Part shown: piece by piece, positions 9,033-16,707 of the stretch
How positions within the stretch are numbered: position 1 is the stretch's first letter
Layout of the letters: each line of letters starts with the position of its first letter
NCBI GenBank assembly: GCA_022705135.1
Contig: JAKJFA010000003.1
Span: 29,710-90,148 of the forward strand
DNA length: 60,439 bases
Origin: Pseudomonadota bacterium
GTDB lineage: Bacteria; Pseudomonadota; Gammaproteobacteria; Burkholderiales; Rhodocyclaceae
Direction: 5' to 3'
Notes under the pieces: generated by a model
Databases searched by the model: none
Seen by the model: the letters and a program-made list of their open reading frames with translations, nothing else
What the model was told of the DNA's origin: nothing
Position numbers and translations under genes: made by a program

Positions 9033-10061
9033 CTACGAGGTCGTCAGCGCCTGCGCAATCTCGCTCACCAGTTCCGGGCCGCGGAAAATGAAGCCGCTGT
9101 AGATTTGCACCAGTTGGGCGCCAGCCTTGATCTTGGCGACGGCATCGGCCCCTTTGAGAATGCCGCCAACGCCGATGATCGGCACTTCGCCGGCTAGCCG
9201 TTCAACCAGTTGTTCGAGCACCGTGTTTGATTTCTCGAAGAGCGGGGCGCCGGATAAGCCGCCGGTTTCATTGACGTAGGGCGAACCCTCGATGCCCTGG
9301 CGGCCGAGCGTGGTGTTGGTGGCGATGACGGCGTCCATGCGGTGGCGGCGCAGGGCGTCGGCAATGGCGGTGATCTGGGTTTCGTCGAGATCGGGGGCGA
9401 TTTTCAGCGCGAGCGGCACATAGCGGCCGTGCTGGTCGGCGAGTTCGGTTTGCCGTGTCTTGAGCTGGCCGAGCAGGTCGTCGAGCGCCTCGTCCTTCTG
9501 CAATTCGCGCAGGTTCTTGGTGTTGGGCGAGGAAATGTTGATGGCCACATAGCTGGCGTGGGCATAGACCTTGTCCAGACAGAGCAGGTAATCGTCGGCG
9601 GCCTGTTCGATGGGCGTCGTGGCGTTCTTGCCGATGTTGATGCCGAGGATGCCGCCGTTTTTCTGGAAGCTCGATTTCCGCACTTGTTCCACCAGATAGT
9701 CGACGCCCCGGTTGTTAAAGCCCATGCGGTTGATGATGGCCTGGTATTCCGGCAGGCGGAACAGGCGCGGCTTGGGGTTGCCGGGTTGTGGGCGTGGCGT
9801 GACGGTGCCGACTTCGATGGCGCCGAAGCCAAAGGCAGCGAGCGCGTCGATGTAGTCGCCATCCTTGTCGAGCCCGGCGGCCAAACCGACGGCGTTGCGG
9901 AATTTTAATCCCATGACCTCGACCGGGCTGTCGGGCACCTCGCCGGCCAGCAGTCCGGAAAGATGCGTGGCTTTGGCGGCGGCCATGCCGAGCATGCCGA
10001 GATGGTGGGCGGTTTCTGGATTGAAACAGAAAAGGAGCTTTTGCAGGGTGGAATAGAGCAT
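9033..10061 (-). CDS. pyrD: Dihydroorotate dehydrogenase (quinone), class 2
   Basis: Membrane-associated flavoenzyme of pyrimidine synthesis, oxidising dihydroorotate to orotate with quinone as acceptor. It has 342 residues. The short amphipathic N-terminus ([20 protein letters not shown]) is typical of class 2. FMN and substrate motifs are [59 protein letters not shown] (catalytic Ser of SSPNT) and [12 protein letters not shown]. It follows bpt by nine bases and is the last gene of the aat-bpt-pyrD group. Confidence 0.97.
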   Translation of the reverse strand: MLYSTLQKLLFCFNPETAHHLGMLGMAAAKATHLSGLLAGEVPDSPVEVMGLKFRNAVGLAAGLDKDGDYIDALAAFGFGAIEVGTVTPRPQPGNPKPRLFRLPEYQAIINRMGFNNRGVDYLVEQVRKSSFQKNGGILGINIGKNATTPIEQAADDYLLCLDKVYAHASYVAINISSPNTKNLRELQKDEALDDLLGQLKTRQTELADQHGRYVPLALKIAPDLDETQITAIADALRRHRMDAVIATNTTLGRQGIEGSPYVNETGGLSGAPLFEKSNTVLEQLVERLAGEVPIIGVGGILKGADAVAKIKAGAQLVQIYSGFIFRGPELVSEIAQALTTS

Positions 10062-10070
10062 GGCGCGATT

Positions 10071-10808
10071 TTAACAGGCTGTTGCCGATCTGGACGGGAA
10101 GGCTTGCCATTGTCCGTCCATGAGGAGTTCGAGCGGCTGGAAACGGGCTTTGTACGCCATCTTGGGACATTCGGCGATCCAGTAGCCGAGATAGAGCCAG
10201 GGCAACCCGAGCCTATGGCAGCAGGCTGCCTGCCAGAGGATGTTGTAGGTGCCGAAACTGGCGTCGGCGATGTCCGGGTCGAAAAAGCAATAGACGGATG
10301 AGAGGCCGTCGGCAACGAGGTCGATCAGGCTGACCATGCGCAGTTGGCCGCCCTCGCGGAATTCGACCAGACGGCTGTCCACTTGGCTGCGCAGCAGGAA
10401 ACGTTCGAATTGTTCGCGGTTGTCGTCGTCCATCCCGCCGCCGCGATGACGTGCGCCCTGATAGCGTTGGTAAAGCGCGTAGTGCTCCTCCGAGAAAGTC
10501 GGGGCCATTTCGATGGCCTGTAGACCAGCGTGACGTTTCAGGGCGCGGCGCTGGCTGCGGTCGGTGTGCAAGCGATCGACGCGCAGGCGGGCGGGAACAC
10601 AGTCTTGGCAGTCTGGACAGTCCGGCTGGTAGACCAGATCGCCGCTGCGGCGGAAACCGGCCCGGATCAACAGGTCGTAGAGCGGAGTATCGATCCGCTC
10701 GGCTGGAATGGCGACGAGCGACCGCGCTTGCCGGTCCGGCAGGTAGGCGCAGGGATAGGGCGCGGTGTGGGCGAACCGTAGCGGCAATTCGAACGTCGTG
10801 CCGTCCAT
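10071..10808 (-). CDS. bpt: Aspartate/glutamate leucyltransferase
   Basis: Leucyl-tRNA:protein transferase of the bacterial N-end rule; it adds Leu to N-terminal Asp or Glu so that ClpS/ClpAP degrades the protein. The 245-residue protein shows the ATE-family N-terminal cysteine cluster (YQPDCPDCQDCVPARLRVD), RYQGARHRGGGMDDD and the C-terminal YLGYWIAECPKMAYKARFQP. The open frame starts at 10868, but those codons overlap the 3' end of aat, and the ATG at 10808 gives the normal length. It begins four bases after the aat stop. Its stop lies in a TTAACAGGCTGTTG segment shared with a repeat family in this window. Confidence 0.93.
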   Translation of the reverse strand: MDGTTFELPLRFAHTAPYPCAYLPDRQARSLVAIPAERIDTPLYDLLIRAGFRRSGDLVYQPDCPDCQDCVPARLRVDRLHTDRSQRRALKRHAGLQAIEMAPTFSEEHYALYQRYQGARHRGGGMDDDNREQFERFLLRSQVDSRLVEFREGGQLRMVSLIDLVADGLSSVYCFFDPDIADASFGTYNILWQAACCHRLGLPWLYLGYWIAECPKMAYKARFQPLELLMDGQWQAFPSRSATAC

Positions 10809-10812
10809 GCCC

Positions 10813-11514
10813 TTACCAATCGAAATGGGCGGCGTCGGCCGGCCAGGGGGTGGGCGAGGCCGTCTCACCGGTGAGCTGGCGGAGCCGTTGCAGGAATTCC
10901 ACTGCGTTGAGCTGGCGGGCGCCGAGCGAAGCGAGATGCGGCGTGTACATCTGGCAGTCGATCATATCGAACCGGTGTTTGCAGAGGAAGCGGCAAAGAT
11001 GAGCCAGAGCGATTTTGGAGGCGTCGGTGCGCCGCGAGAACATGGATTCGCCGTAAAACATTTGGCCAATGGCGAGGCCATAAAGGCCGCCGGCCAGTTC
11101 GCCGTCGATCCAGGTTTCGACCGAATGCGCCCAGCCCAAGCGGTGCAGATGGAGGTAAGCGGCTTGCATGTCTGGGGTGATCCAGGTGCCGCTCTGGCCA
11201 GGGCGCGGCGCGGCGGCACAGGCGGCGATCACTGCGGAAAAGGCGGTATTGAGGCGGATGTCGTACTGGCCTTGGCGCAGGGTTTTGCCCAGCGAGCGGC
11301 TGATCTGCAGTTCGTCCGGGAACAGCACCATGCGCGGGTTGGGACAGTGCCAGAGGGGGAATCCGTCCAGCGTTCCCCAAGGGAAGATGCCCTGCCGGTA
11401 TGCATCGAGCAGGCGCTGCGGCGACAGGTCGGCGCCGATGGCGAGCAGCCCGTCCAGGTCCTGACGGGCCAGATTGATTGGGGGGAAGGGGTCGGAAGGG
11501 CCGAGCAGGATCAT
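10813..11514 (-). CDS. aat: Leucyl/phenylalanyl-tRNA--protein transferase
   Basis: N-end rule enzyme that adds Leu or Phe to proteins starting with Lys or Arg. At 233 residues it has the family length. Visible signatures are [20 protein letters not shown] (about 23-42), [20 protein letters not shown], the central [26 protein letters not shown], and [21 protein letters not shown] near 149-169. It is directly upstream of bpt, a common pairing of the two transferases in proteobacteria. Confidence 0.97.
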   Translation of the reverse strand: MILLGPSDPFPPINLARQDLDGLLAIGADLSPQRLLDAYRQGIFPWGTLDGFPLWHCPNPRMVLFPDELQISRSLGKTLRQGQYDIRLNTAFSAVIAACAAAPRPGQSGTWITPDMQAAYLHLHRLGWAHSVETWIDGELAGGLYGLAIGQMFYGESMFSRRTDASKIALAHLCRFLCKHRFDMIDCQMYTPHLASLGARQLNAVEFLQRLRQLTGETASPTPWPADAAHFDW

Positions 11515-11568
11515 TGGCCGAAGCGCACGGACACGCGCACGCTGGCCGGGCGCGTGACGGCAAGATTG

Positions 11569-12051
11569 CTATTTATCGAGGACGCGGCGAGCGCCGTTGT
11601 AGCGCTTGATCCAGTAGCTGTTCTGCATGTTCTCGACGCGGATCTCCGCGCCTGGACGGGGCGCGTGCAGAAAGTAGTGGTCGCCAAGATAAATGCCGAC
11701 ATGCGAAAAGGCCCGGCGCATGGTGTTGAAGAAGACGAGATCGCCCGGCTTGAGTTCGCGCGCGTCGATCTGCTGGCCGAATTCGCTCATTTCACGCGCC
11801 GTGCGCGGCAACAGCAGGCCAATGGTGTCCTTGAACACGAGGCGGACAAATCCGCTGCAGTCGAGTCCGCTTTCCTCGTCGTTGCCGCCGAGACGGTAAT
11901 GGACGCCGACCAGCTCCAAACCCTTGAGGATCACCTCCTGGGCGGCGTTGGAATAGCGGGCAAGGGCCGAATGCTGTTCCTCGGCCCGGGCGCCGAAGGA
12001 TCCCAGAGAGAGAACGAAAGCAAAGAGAAGACAATAGGTGTATTTCAACAT
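11569..12051 (-). CDS. NlpC/P60 family cell-wall hydrolase, exported
   Basis: Predicted peptidoglycan D,L-endopeptidase of 160 residues. A signal peptide covers about 1-23 (LLFAFVLSLGSFGARA, cleavage near ARA-EE). The NlpC/P60 core follows, with the catalytic Cys in GLDCSGFVRLVF, the His in FSHVGIYLGDHYF and a third polar residue in HAPRPG. The frame is open upstream to 12342, but only the ATG at 12051 gives a signal peptide directly. It has no additional binding domain. Similar small exported NlpC/P60 proteins act in cell separation or wall remodelling. Confidence 0.9.
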   Translation of the reverse strand: MLKYTYCLLFAFVLSLGSFGARAEEQHSALARYSNAAQEVILKGLELVGVHYRLGGNDEESGLDCSGFVRLVFKDTIGLLLPRTAREMSEFGQQIDARELKPGDLVFFNTMRRAFSHVGIYLGDHYFLHAPRPGAEIRVENMQNSYWIKRYNGARRVLDK

Positions 12052-12139
12052 GGGGGCGGACTCTAAAACAAATGTCCAGTGCTGTAAAGACCGGCGCCGC
12101 GCCGCGGAACAGATCAAAATGGCGTGGAAGATGAAGGGC

Positions 12140-13360
12140 TTACGCCTTCCCGGCGTTGCCGCTGAACGAGAAGGCCCAAGCTTTGACGGCTGTCCAGCCG
12201 GACAAGACTGCGCCATCGTCGATCCTGGTGATGCCCAGCTGGCGGGCGACACTTTCCTCCTGGCCGCAGTAGCGTGGGGGGAAGGCGATGCGGGTGACGA
12301 TGCCGCCCTGCACGCAGGCGCGCAGTCTTGGGTAGAGAACACCGCGTTCGATCATGATTTCTCTGTCCTCCAGCCGGATACTGCGTTTGGGCAGGATCAG
12401 CCAGGGCCGGTAGTGGAACACGAGCTGGCCGGCGTCGCGTTGCAGTGTGCCGCAGGTTCGTGCCGGGACGCCCTCAAGCGGGTATCCGGCAAAGGAAAGC
12501 AGGGGGACGGCGGCCGGGCGTTTGCGCCAGAAAAAGAGAAGGTCGGTGGCGATGATCGTGGCAAAGACCGAAAGCCGCAAACACCAGCCCGAAACGACCA
12601 GCGCCAAAATGACCAAAGGCAGGGCCAGCAGCAGACCGAGCCAGGGTGACACGACGGAGAGAAGCAGAAGCGCCGCGACATAAGCGAAGTGCGCGGCGCG
12701 GATCAAGGCATCAAGGAAGGGAAAGGGAGAAAGCAGAACCAGGGCGTTGACGGCCAGGGTGGTGAGCCAGACGACTCCGTAGATCAAGGCAAAGACCAGC
12801 GCCATCGCCACCGGCAGCAGAGCCAGGCTACCGGTGGGTTCGGTTCCGCTGGCCTGGGCAGAGGGGATCATCCAGGCCAGCAGATAGTGCAGTTGCTCAA
12901 TGCCGCCGCCGAAACGGCCGTAAATCAGGGGGAGGAGAACAGGCAAGGTGTACAGGGGTTGCAGATGACCCTCCAGGGTGCGGGCCGCTTCTGTGAACTT
13001 GTTGCTGCCCGGAGCAACAATGCCGATCAGGGTTCCCAGCAGGTAGAGCAGGGCAATGGTCAGGAGCGGCGCCCAGTACCAAGGGCGCTGATGCCAGGGC
13101 AGTTGCGCCCGTTGTTCGGAGGGCGTATCCAGCCAGCACCAGGCGCCGAGACCACCAACCACCAACAGGGGGTTGATGGCAGCGCCGGTGGCGAGGTTGA
13201 CCGACTGCGTGATTTCTTTGCCGAGGGGACCGGCTGCGCTCAGTTTGATGCTTTCCCCGCTTTGGACGGCTTGTGGTTTGGCGCACCAGGATGAGGCAGC
13301 TTGCGCACTGGCGCAGAGGAGGAGTGCGAGGCAGAAAAACGGGACGCGGAAATTTTTCAT
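12140..13360 (-). CDS. Unknown exported/multispanning membrane protein
   Basis: A 406-residue protein that I do not recognise. It has a signal-peptide-like start (FFCLALLLCASAQA, about 8-21) and a short periplasmic part. Then come about seven hydrophobic segments between residues 60 and 275, for example WYWAPLLTIALLYLLGTLIGI and LLLALPLVILALVVSGWCL. A soluble C-terminal domain of about 130 residues begins near FFWRKRP. It lies upstream of the NlpC/P60 gene on the same strand with an 88-bp gap. No enzymatic motif is visible. Confidence 0.7.
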   Translation of the reverse strand: MKNFRVPFFCLALLLCASAQAASSWCAKPQAVQSGESIKLSAAGPLGKEITQSVNLATGAAINPLLVVGGLGAWCWLDTPSEQRAQLPWHQRPWYWAPLLTIALLYLLGTLIGIVAPGSNKFTEAARTLEGHLQPLYTLPVLLPLIYGRFGGGIEQLHYLLAWMIPSAQASGTEPTGSLALLPVAMALVFALIYGVVWLTTLAVNALVLLSPFPFLDALIRAAHFAYVAALLLLSVVSPWLGLLLALPLVILALVVSGWCLRLSVFATIIATDLLFFWRKRPAAVPLLSFAGYPLEGVPARTCGTLQRDAGQLVFHYRPWLILPKRSIRLEDREIMIERGVLYPRLRACVQGGIVTRIAFPPRYCGQEESVARQLGITRIDDGAVLSGWTAVKAWAFSFSGNAGKA

Positions 13361-13482
13361 GTCTTCTGCCGTTTCTTGACCTTTTGATGGCCAACTTGCG
13401 GAAAAGCGGTCATTTTACTCTGTTGAAATCGGGCAGCGGAGCTATGATGCGGGTGTGAAAGCCATTTTCTGGGGAGTTTGCC

Positions 13483-13800
13483 ATGCGCTGTTCCGGTTTT
13501 TTATTGCTTGCCCTGCCGCTGACGGTTCTTGCACAGGCCGGGGCGCAGCCGTCTGATTCCGTCCTTTATCCCTACAAAAAGCCGATGCCGCCGGCGATGG
13601 TGGTGGAGTCGGGTAGCGGGGGAATCCCCACCGACGGCACCGCGATGGGCAAAAATGTCCAGAAAAACCGCCGGCACCAGAAAAGCGGGCCGACCTGGAT
13701 TTACCGCGAGCCGGGGCATGGCAAACCGACGTTTATTACCGGCCCGGATGGCACGACGGTGTGCACCGATGCCAGCGGCAAGGTCACTGTTTGCTGGTAG
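13483..13800 (+). CDS. Small exported protein of unknown function
   Basis: A 105-residue protein with an N-terminal signal peptide (MRCSGFLLLALPLTVLAQAGA) and a mature part rich in Gly, Pro and Lys without recognised domain. The C-terminus TTVCTDASGKVTVCW carries two Cys that could form a disulfide. The start ATG follows GGGAGTTTGCC. Its 3' end overlaps the convergent PIN-domain gene by 17 bp. Confidence 0.6.
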   Translation: MRCSGFLLLALPLTVLAQAGAQPSDSVLYPYKKPMPPAMVVESGSGGIPTDGTAMGKNVQKNRRHQKSGPTWIYREPGHGKPTFITGPDGTTVCTDASGKVTVCW

Positions 13801-14251
13801 CCATTCCGGTGATCTTGGTGGCGGCTTTATTCGGTGGCATGATTTGAAAGGGCAGGCCGGGTTTGCGGGCCAGCCCTAGCAACGCCTTGTCCTTGCTGAT
13901 CAGCAGGCGCGCGCCTGTGCGGGCGGCGAGTTCGAGAAATTTCTGGTCGTCCGGGTCTGGGCAGCGGGGCAGTTTTGCCAGAGGCACGGTGCCTGCATCG
14001 GCCCTTCGGCAAAGCTCCTGATAGCGCTGCATGATCTGCGCGGCTTGTTGGGCCGCCACGTTCAGTTCCGGATAGGTCAGCACGCGCGCCAATTCGGCCA
14101 ATGTGGCTTCGTCGGCCCAACAGGCCAGCTTGCCGTTTTCGAGTGCCTGCAAAATCGGCAGCGCAACCGGGTCGGCAAAGTGGAACAGGTCGAGGACGAC
14201 ATTGGTGTCAAGCACGCAATGGAGAGGTTCGGGCGAAACGGGAGTCGGCAT
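13784..14251 (-). CDS. PIN-domain protein, putative toxin
   Basis: A 155-residue PIN-fold protein, probably an RNase. The first acidic motif is VLDTNVVLDLF (about 14-24, Asp of LDTN). Conserved acidic residues follow in WADEATLAELARVL (about 46-59) and PDPDDQKFLELAARTGARLLISKDKALL (about 97-124), the latter carrying the typical D-x2-F-L and ISKD positions. It matches COG1569-like PIN proteins, often annotated as toxins. No antitoxin-like gene lies upstream, so it may be an orphan. The frame is open to 14377, but the upstream part is a palindromic repeat; the ATG at 14251 gives the family N-terminus. Confidence 0.8.
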   Translation of the reverse strand: MPTPVSPEPLHCVLDTNVVLDLFHFADPVALPILQALENGKLACWADEATLAELARVLTYPELNVAAQQAAQIMQRYQELCRRADAGTVPLAKLPRCPDPDDQKFLELAARTGARLLISKDKALLGLARKPGLPFQIMPPNKAATKITGMATSKQ

Positions 14252-14283
14252 GGTGGCCGGATTATAATGACTGGACGCCGAAA

Positions 14284-14320
14284 CTCCCTCCCCTTCAAGG
14301 GGAGGGTTGGGGTGGGGATG
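14284..14320. repeat. REP-like palindromic repeat, copy 1
   Basis: The core palindrome CCCTCCCCTT-C-AAGGGGAGGG at 14286-14306 is followed by GGTTGGGGTGGGGATG. Two further copies in the opposite orientation lie at 14981-15018 and 15053-15086. This copy supplies the ATG used by the DUF559 gene. Confidence 0.8.
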
Positions 14321-14671
14321 GGAAAAATGAAAGGCCAGACCAACCGTTTTATTGCCGATAATGCTGTGCAAAGACAATTGCGCGGCAATATGACCGATGC
14401 TGAAAGACGGTTATGGCATTTTTTGCGGGCGCGCAAGCTTGCTGGTTGCAAGTTTCGCCGGCAACATCCTTTCATGGATTATGTTCTTGATTTCGTCTGC
14501 CTTGAAAATGGCTTGGTGATCGAAATTGATGGCGGTCAACATCTGGAAAACAAAAGGGATCAGGAACGGGACAAGCATCTGCAACAGGCGGGTTTTCGCG
14601 TCCTGCGTTTTTGGAACCATCAGGTATTGCAGGAAACGGAAGCTGTGCTGACGCAGTTAACAGGCTGTTGA
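14318..14671 (+). CDS. DUF559 domain protein (restriction-endonuclease-like fold)
   Basis: A 117-residue protein with the complete DUF559 pattern: MTDAERRLWHFLRARKLAGC, then KFRRQHPFMDYVLDFVC and LVIEIDGGQH (Asp/Glu active-site positions of a Vsr/PD-(D/E)XK-like fold), ending in FWNHQVLQETEAVL. Its function in cells is not known; nuclease activity is inferred from the fold. The start ATG (14318, or 14327) is provided by a REP-like repeat, and the last codons (LTGC and stop) lie in the left arm of another repeat, so the gene is framed by repeats on both sides. Confidence 0.8.
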   Translation: MGKMKGQTNRFIADNAVQRQLRGNMTDAERRLWHFLRARKLAGCKFRRQHPFMDYVLDFVCLENGLVIEIDGGQHLENKRDQERDKHLQQAGFRVLRFWNHQVLQETEAVLTQLTGC

Positions 14672-14938
14672 AAAACTCGCTGGGAGATTGCGTTTGACAC
14701 GAAAAATGCACAGATGCGCGACGCGCGACGAAGGTCGTAGCCGGGCTTACGATGCCGAGGAGCGCAACAATGCAGATGGGCATTTTTCGCGCAAACCCGA
14801 AGGGGCGCGTATTTCCGGGCGGTCTGCTTTGTCAGGAAGCTCGCCAAGGGGATCGACCATTGGCTTCGCTTCCTTTCGCGCATCCCATCCCGGAAAGCCT
14901 GCGCCGCAACCCCGTGGAGTTCTTCAACAGCCTGTTAA
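14657..14938. repeat. 282-bp element bounded by 22-bp inverted repeats
   Basis: The left arm 14657-14678 (TTAACAGGCTGTTGAA...) and right arm 14917-14938 (reverse complement) match at 21 of 22 positions. The interior has no convincing gene in any frame, so this covers the gap between the DUF559 gene and dusC. A degenerate right arm occurs at 7263-7300. The short core AACAGGCTGTT or its complement recurs at about 10074 and 43790. Confidence 0.75.
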
Positions 14939-14959
14939 TGCCTTGCAGAAGGCATTGTG

Positions 14960-16042
14960 ATGGGCCGTTTGGAGCAACCCCATCCCCACCCCAGCCCTCC
15001 CCTTGAAAGGGAGGGGGGAAAATCGGGTGATGCGCGCAAGCTGCAGCCGCGCCTCCACCCCAGCCCTCCCCTTGAAGAGGAGGGGGAAAAGCCGCGTATT
15101 CTGCTTGCTCCGATGGAAGGTTTTGCCGACGACGTTTTGCGCGACGTGCTGACGCGCATCGGCGGCTATGACTGGTGCGTCTGCGCCTTTATCCGGATCT
15201 CGGGCAATGTGCTGCCGAGACGGGCTTTTTTCAATGCCTGTCCGGAATTGCAACATGGTAGCCGGACGGCAGCGGGGACGCCTGTGCGGGTGCAGTTGAT
15301 GGGTTGCGATCCCGCCCTGCTGGCGGCCAATGCCGCACGTCTGGCCGGCATGGCGCCCGCCGGGATCGATCTGAATTTCGGCTGTCCCGCGCCTCTGGTC
15401 AATGAGCATGGCGGCGGCGCCGCGCTGCTCGACGATCCCGAGCGCATGCATTGCATTGCAGCAGCGGTGCGGCAGGTGGTGCCGCAGGGCATGCCCTATT
15501 CGGCCAAAATGCGGCTGGGCGTGAGCGATCCTGGGCGGGCGGTGGAATGCGCCCAAGCATTGGCGGCGGGCGGGGTTGATGAACTGGTGGTGCATGGCCG
15601 CACCCGGGACGACTTCTACCGGCCTCCGGCGCGCTACGCCTGGATCGCCCGCGTGCGCGAGGCGGTGGATGTTCCGGTGATCGCCAATGGCGAAATCTGG
15701 AATCCGGCCGATGCCGCGCGTTGCCGGGCCGAGACCGGCTGCGCTGATCTCATGCTGGGCCGGGGCGCGGCGGCCGACCCGTTTTTGGCGCGCCGCTTGC
15801 GGGGCGAGGCGGTGCCCGGCTGGGAAGAAGGCATGGCGCCGGCGCTGGCGCAGTTCTGGAACGTCGTGCGCCGGAAGGTGTTGCCTTGCCACGCGCCGGG
15901 ACGTCTCAAACAGTGGCTGGGGACGTTGCGCCATGCCTGGCCGCAGGCCGAGATGCTGCATCGGCAGATTCGCCCCTTGCGGCGGCCGCAGGACATTGAT
16001 GCGGTCTTGCGGGCGATGGGCGTCCGCTTGGAGTGGGCGTGA
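14960..16042 (+). CDS. dusC: tRNA-dihydrouridine synthase C, with repeat-encoded N-terminus
   Basis: FMN enzyme reducing uridine 16 of tRNA to dihydrouridine. The TIM-barrel start RILLAPMEGF, the substrate/FMN segments VRVQLMGCDPALLAANAARL and GIDLNFGCPAPLVN (catalytic Cys in FGCPAP), the H of VHGRTRDD, and VIANGEIWN are all present. The family normally begins at or just before LLAPMEG, but here about 45 extra residues precede it, encoded largely by two REP-like repeats in frame. No ATG lies between them and the core. GAAGG seven bases before the ATG at 14960 makes that start plausible; a GTG precedes it at 14957. Confidence 0.88.
   Translation: MGRLEQPHPHPSPPLEREGGKSGDARKLQPRLHPSPPLEEEGEKPRILLAPMEGFADDVLRDVLTRIGGYDWCVCAFIRISGNVLPRRAFFNACPELQHGSRTAAGTPVRVQLMGCDPALLAANAARLAGMAPAGIDLNFGCPAPLVNEHGGGAALLDDPERMHCIAAAVRQVVPQGMPYSAKMRLGVSDPGRAVECAQALAAGGVDELVVHGRTRDDFYRPPARYAWIARVREAVDVPVIANGEIWNPADAARCRAETGCADLMLGRGAAADPFLARRLRGEAVPGWEEGMAPALAQFWNVVRRKVLPCHAPGRLKQWLGTLRHAWPQAEMLHRQIRPLRRPQDIDAVLRAMGVRLEWA
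14981..15018. repeat. REP-like palindromic repeat, copy 2 (inside dusC 5' end)
   Basis: CATCCCCACCCCAGCCCTCC followed by CCTTGAAAGGGAGGGG, the reverse-complement orientation of copy 1. It is translated within dusC as HPHPSPPLEREGG. Confidence 0.8.
15053..15086. repeat. REP-like palindromic repeat, copy 3 (inside dusC 5' end)
   Basis: CTCCACCCCAGCCCTCCCC followed by TTGAAGAGGAGGGGG. It has the same orientation and the same reading frame as copy 2 and is translated as LHPSPPLEEEGE. The spacing of about 72 bp keeps the frame open. Confidence 0.8.
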
Positions 16043-16707
16043 ACGCGGCCTCCCGTCCGGTTCATAGCGGCCAGGAAGGCCCGCACCGCGACCTTGACCT
16101 CCTGTTGCGTCGGCATGCGGCGCATCCCTACCTGAAACCGCTGCTGGAGCATAACCAACAGGCGTTTGATACCGCCATAGCTGCCTGGCAGGCGTGGAAC
16201 AAAGAGGCGCCGCTGGTGCTTGATGCCGGCTGCGGCGTTGGCTGGAGCACGCTCAAGCTGGCGGAGCGGTTTCCGGAACACTTTGTTCTCGGCGTCGATC
16301 AGTCGCTTGACCGCCTGAGCCGTGGCAAGCCGATGCCCCTGCCGGACAATGCCGCCTTTGTCCGTGCCGATCTGGTTGATTTCTGGCGGCTTCTGCATGC
16401 GGCGGGGGTAACGCTGGCCCGTCACTACCTGCTCTATCCCAATCCCTGGCCGAAAATCGGGCACTTGGGACGGCGCTGGCACGGGCACCCGGTTTTCCCG
16501 GTGCTGCTGGCGCTGGGCGGACAACTGGAGTGCCGCAGCAACTGGCGGATTTACGTTGAAGAACTGGCGCAAGCAATCACACTGCTGACCGGGGTGTCCG
16601 CAGGTGTCGAGGACTTTGATCCCGGTGACGAGCCGCTGACGCCCTTTGAGGCCAAGTATGCGGCCTCAGGGCATCGCCTTTATCGGCTGGTGGCAGAGCT
16701 TTCCTGA
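16039..16707 (+). CDS. TrmB-like SAM-dependent tRNA methyltransferase
   Basis: A 222-residue Rossmann methyltransferase. Motif I is LVLDAGCGVGWSTLKLAERF, followed by FVLGVDQSLDRLSRG. The TrmB-type element YPNPWPKIGHLGRRWHGHPVF corresponds to the FPDPWPK-x-RHxKRR signature of tRNA (guanine-N7-)-methyltransferases, with Asn in place of Asp. The GTG at 16039 overlaps the dusC stop in a GTGA junction, so the two tRNA-modification genes are translationally coupled. It may be a divergent TrmB paralogue, so I leave the symbol empty. Confidence 0.82.
   Translation: MNAASRPVHSGQEGPHRDLDLLLRRHAAHPYLKPLLEHNQQAFDTAIAAWQAWNKEAPLVLDAGCGVGWSTLKLAERFPEHFVLGVDQSLDRLSRGKPMPLPDNAAFVRADLVDFWRLLHAAGVTLARHYLLYPNPWPKIGHLGRRWHGHPVFPVLLALGGQLECRSNWRIYVEELAQAITLLTGVSAGVEDFDPGDEPLTPFEAKYAASGHRLYRLVAELS

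Noticed and set aside
14280-15090. CRISPR array suggested by repeated CCCTCCCC units
   Set aside because: The units are palindromic, in both orientations, irregularly spaced and have no unique spacers of constant length; no cas gene is present.
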